Made by a program: the position numbers and the translations under genes. From positions 33,823 to 97,822 of the forward strand of contig JAPOQK010000012.1 of assembly GCA_026710795.1 (NCBI GenBank): a DNA stretch of 64,000 bases. Reading direction: 5' to 3'. Below, in pieces: positions 62,413 through 64,000 of the stretch. This DNA comes from Candidatus Poribacteria bacterium (GTDB taxonomy: Bacteria > Poribacteria > WGA-4E > WGA-3G). The first letter of the stretch is position 1. The number at the start of each line of letters is the position of its first letter. Below the pieces are notes generated by a model that saw only the letters and a list, made by a program, of their open reading frames with translations, had not been told where the DNA came from and did no database searches.

Positions 62413-63243
62413 CTATATGGATAACTGCCATTCATCACTGCATATTATTTTTATTTGGTCTTTTGGTTTGTAGTAATCGGTAGGATGTGCATTCTCTCCC
62501 ATATCTCCGAAAAGCCTGCGACGGCGGGGTGTCATACGATTAAGTACATTGCCAGGAAGCCTTTCGTAATCATAAGGTCGACACCACATCTGTCCATACC
62601 GAAATGTAACGCTTTTACGTATACGGTCTATACGATTCGGTCCGACACCGTGCCATAATGCCCACGGAAAGATCACAGCATCTCCCGCTTCAGCAAGCAC
62701 TTGGATAGCACCTTCAGGATAGGTTCCAGTATCTAACCGTTTGTCTGGAAAACTTTTCTTATGACTACCGGGAACACACATAAAATTGGCTTGGTCAGGT
62801 TTTGAGACATCGGTCAAGAAAAATTGGACTTTAAATTGCAGAGGAAGACTATCGGTATGTGGATGAATCCGTTGGAGTGATGGACCAGCATCAGTATGAA
62901 ATCCCATTAATGCCTTCGTATCGGGATGCCGGACATAGATTTGTGTTCCCATAATTTGCAAATAAGGTCCCATCAAGGACAAGATTGTGCCAAATGTATT
63001 GGGATGATCCGTCAATGGATCCAATGCATCTGTCCGTTCAATCGCACGAATTATGGTGTAGGCTCCTTTCCCAAAACGACCCTCTTGCAGATTAGGTGTC
63101 AGTTGCACATATTCTTCTATGACCGTATCCACCGCATTCAAAAGTGTTTCAATTTCTACCGCTGAAAGCACCTGTTTGAGCAGTAAATAGCCTTCTTCTT
63201 GCCAATGCTTCTGTTGTGTTTCAGATATATATGTTGTTGCCAC
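62413..63243 (-). CDS. Phytanoyl-CoA dioxygenase family protein (PhyH)
   Basis: Fe(II)/2-oxoglutarate-dependent oxygenase, 276 residues. The iron facial triad is visible: H-x-D in MGFHTDAG near 113-115 and the distal His in ALWHGVGPNRI near 197, followed by Arg residues (RIRKSVTFRYG) that bind 2-oxoglutarate. The N-terminal QKHWQEEGYLLLKQVLS is typical of the PhyH family. Start GTG with GGAGGG eight bases upstream. Substrate unknown; such genes are multiplied in this type of genome. The upstream region is the repeat block at the window end. Confidence 0.88.
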   Translation of the reverse strand: MATTYISETQQKHWQEEGYLLLKQVLSAVEIETLLNAVDTVIEEYVQLTPNLQEGRFGKGAYTIIRAIERTDALDPLTDHPNTFGTILSLMGPYLQIMGTQIYVRHPDTKALMGFHTDAGPSLQRIHPHTDSLPLQFKVQFFLTDVSKPDQANFMCVPGSHKKSFPDKRLDTGTYPEGAIQVLAEAGDAVIFPWALWHGVGPNRIDRIRKSVTFRYGQMWCRPYDYERLPGNVLNRMTPRRRRLFGDMGENAHPTDYYKPKDQIKIICSDEWQLSI

Positions 63244-63612
63244 ACATAACCCTCCATTGGAGATTCACGCTATTATAGGACATCAGGACAGAGGAGTCAA
63301 CCAAATACACTGCCAATTTAAGGAACATTGGCATATCAAACTCTTATCCTGTAAATCCTATAATCCTGAAAATCCTGGTTCAGACAAAAATATCAGCGAT
63401 TCAGACATTTCCCTTCAGTGTCCTCTGCGTCCTCTGTGCTTTCTGCGATTCAGACAATTCCCCCCAAAAAACTAAAAACTGAAACATACATGAAACATAC
63501 ATGAAACGTATTGTTCCGAACCCCACGTCCCCTTCCAACCTCCCAAACCACGTGTTATAATACTATCACTATGAAAAACAAAACCACATACAAACCCAAC
63601 ATCACCGTATTC

Positions 63613-63643
63613 GTAGGTCGGAGCGATCAAAGCGACCTCCGAC
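63613..63643. repeat. REP-like palindrome, copy 3 (slightly diverged)
   Basis: GTAGGTCGGAGCG...CGACCTCCGAC with a changed loop (ATCAAAG). It begins the 30-bp tandem array that follows. Confidence 0.7.
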
Positions 63644-63703
63644 ATTTTACATTCTGTAGAATCGACCTCCGACATTTTACATTCTGTAGAATCGACCTCC
63701 GAC
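63632..63703. repeat. 30-bp tandem repeat
   Basis: CGACCTCCGAC occurs three times with a 30-base period (63632, 63662, 63692), joined by identical ATTTTACATTCTGTAGAAT spacers. The same unit occurs inverted once at 22620-22648. Confidence 0.7.
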
Positions 63704-63717
63704 AAATAGTCAAAAAC

Positions 63718-63855
63718 AAAAGATACAGTTTTTCAAGTTTTTTAGGATACAGTAAACCGGCGAAAACAACCCATAAACCCAGTCTGGTAATACAACCAGA
63801 CCACAACACAGTAAAGATACAGTTATGGAAAAAAAGGCACAAAACTGTATCTTTT
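63718..63855. repeat. Inverted-repeat segment with GATACAGT words
   Basis: AAAAGATACAGTTTT (63718-63732) and AAAACTGTATCTTTT (63841-63855) are exact inverted copies. GATACAGT recurs directly at about 63744 and 63815, and a GTCTGGT/ACCAGAC hairpin lies at 63782-63801. Confidence 0.55.
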
Positions 63856-63881
63856 TTAAACGGAGTAAAACAACACGATTC

Positions 63882-63912
63882 GTAGGTCGGAGCGAGCGAA
63901 GCGACCTCCGAC
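63882..63912. repeat. REP-like palindrome, copy 4
   Basis: GTAGGTCGGAGCGAGCGAAG...CCTCCGAC, the 31-base palindrome in the opposite orientation to copies 1 and 2. Confidence 0.75.
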
Positions 63913-64000
63913 AGGATATTAGACAATTCAAAAAACAGACAAAAATCAAGCAGAACAAAGGTTACCGTTTTTCTTTTTTTTTACATTCAAAAAAACCGAT

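Larger units (their letters stand above)
63244..64000. other. Repeat-rich gene-free DNA at window end
   Basis: No supportable gene. Components in order: an inverted copy of the left MITE end (63350-63387, with CTGGTTCAGACAA), CGATTCAGACA words at about 63397 and 63448 around a GTCCTCTGCGTCCTCTGTGC stretch, GAAACATACAT direct repeats (63481-63509), REP palindrome copies (63613-63643, 63882-63912), a 30-bp tandem repeat (63632-63703), and a GATACAGTT-rich inverted-repeat segment (63718-63855). Confidence 0.6.

Noticed and set aside
63632..63703. Regular 30-base repeats resembling a small CRISPR array
   Set aside because: Spacers are identical to each other, the repeat word is 11 bases from the REP family, and no cas gene is present, so it is a simple tandem repeat.
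63511..63885. 124-codon frame at the window end
   Set aside because: It reads through REP and tandem repeats, and the translation is repetitive without a domain.
1..64000. tRNA or rRNA genes
   Set aside because: I looked through the longer intergenic stretches for tRNA-like T-arm words with pairing acceptor arms and for rRNA core sequences, and found none; a covariance-model scan would be decisive.

Overview
The window looks like a chromosome segment from a Gram-negative, AT-rich, environmental bacterium. Evidence for an outer membrane: a Wza-like exporter, ADP-heptose pathway enzymes, an OmpA-type lipoprotein and an O-antigen ligase/polymerase family protein. The mix of a phytanoyl-CoA dioxygenase, sulfatase-fold enzymes, secreted concanavalin-A-like proteins, ASPIC/FG-GAP and TPR proteins, together with dispersed GTCGGAGGTCGC palindromes, resembles the candidate phylum Poribacteria. 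That assignment is an inference from gene content, not a phylogeny. I saw no rRNA, tRNA, CRISPR array, intact insertion sequence or prophage.

Layout. 1-1144: end of a nucleoside/sugar ABC permease pair. 1166-9992: surface polysaccharide block (Wzc-like kinase, Wza-like exporter, a coiled-coil protein with a putative operator cluster, HldA-type kinase, GmhB, UDP-sugar dehydrogenase). 10158-13215: a NYN-domain protein and a secreted repeat protein. 13243-22059 (minus): alkaline-phosphatase-fold enzyme, PolX, FtsX, FtsE, TopA, AccD. 22060-24013: repeat-rich DNA around a secreted LamG protein. 24014-28056 (minus): BMP-type binding protein, 2-hydroxyacid dehydrogenase, hydantoinase A. 28835-34080: secreted proteins (ASPIC, two tandem ConA-like paralogues, TPR). 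34123-40214: UbiD, a thioredoxin-reductase-like flavoprotein, PolA and an RRM protein. 40380-46000: Ycf46-like AAA protein, uridine-kinase-like protein, three small heat-shock proteins and an aquaporin. 46076-50670 (minus): sulfatase-fold enzyme, O-antigen ligase, putative beta-barrel and OmpA lipoprotein. 50850-52220: M48 protease. 52228-61010 (minus): ZapA-like, AroE, indolepyruvate oxidoreductase, RecN, NadK and a DUF368 lipid carrier transporter. 61483-63243: nucleoside hydrolase and PhyH. 63244-64000: repeats.

The most unusual signals are: (1) a short C-terminal motif, KLTT-x-W-G-x-[IL]-K, shared by three secreted ConA-like proteins; (2) several proteins of normally enzymatic families whose catalytic residues are replaced: FtsE (Walker-B Glu to Gln, switch His to Ser, altered signature), PolX (all three polymerase aspartates lost, PHP nuclease intact), a Ycf46-like AAA protein (Walker-A Lys to Asn) and a sulfatase-fold protein (Cys to Thr); (3) two sigma-54-type promoters in front of a three-gene small heat-shock cluster; (4) a five-half-site TGGTACA operator upstream of an unknown coiled-coil protein; (5) a MITE-like element with 13-bp terminal inverted repeats built around a REP palindrome.
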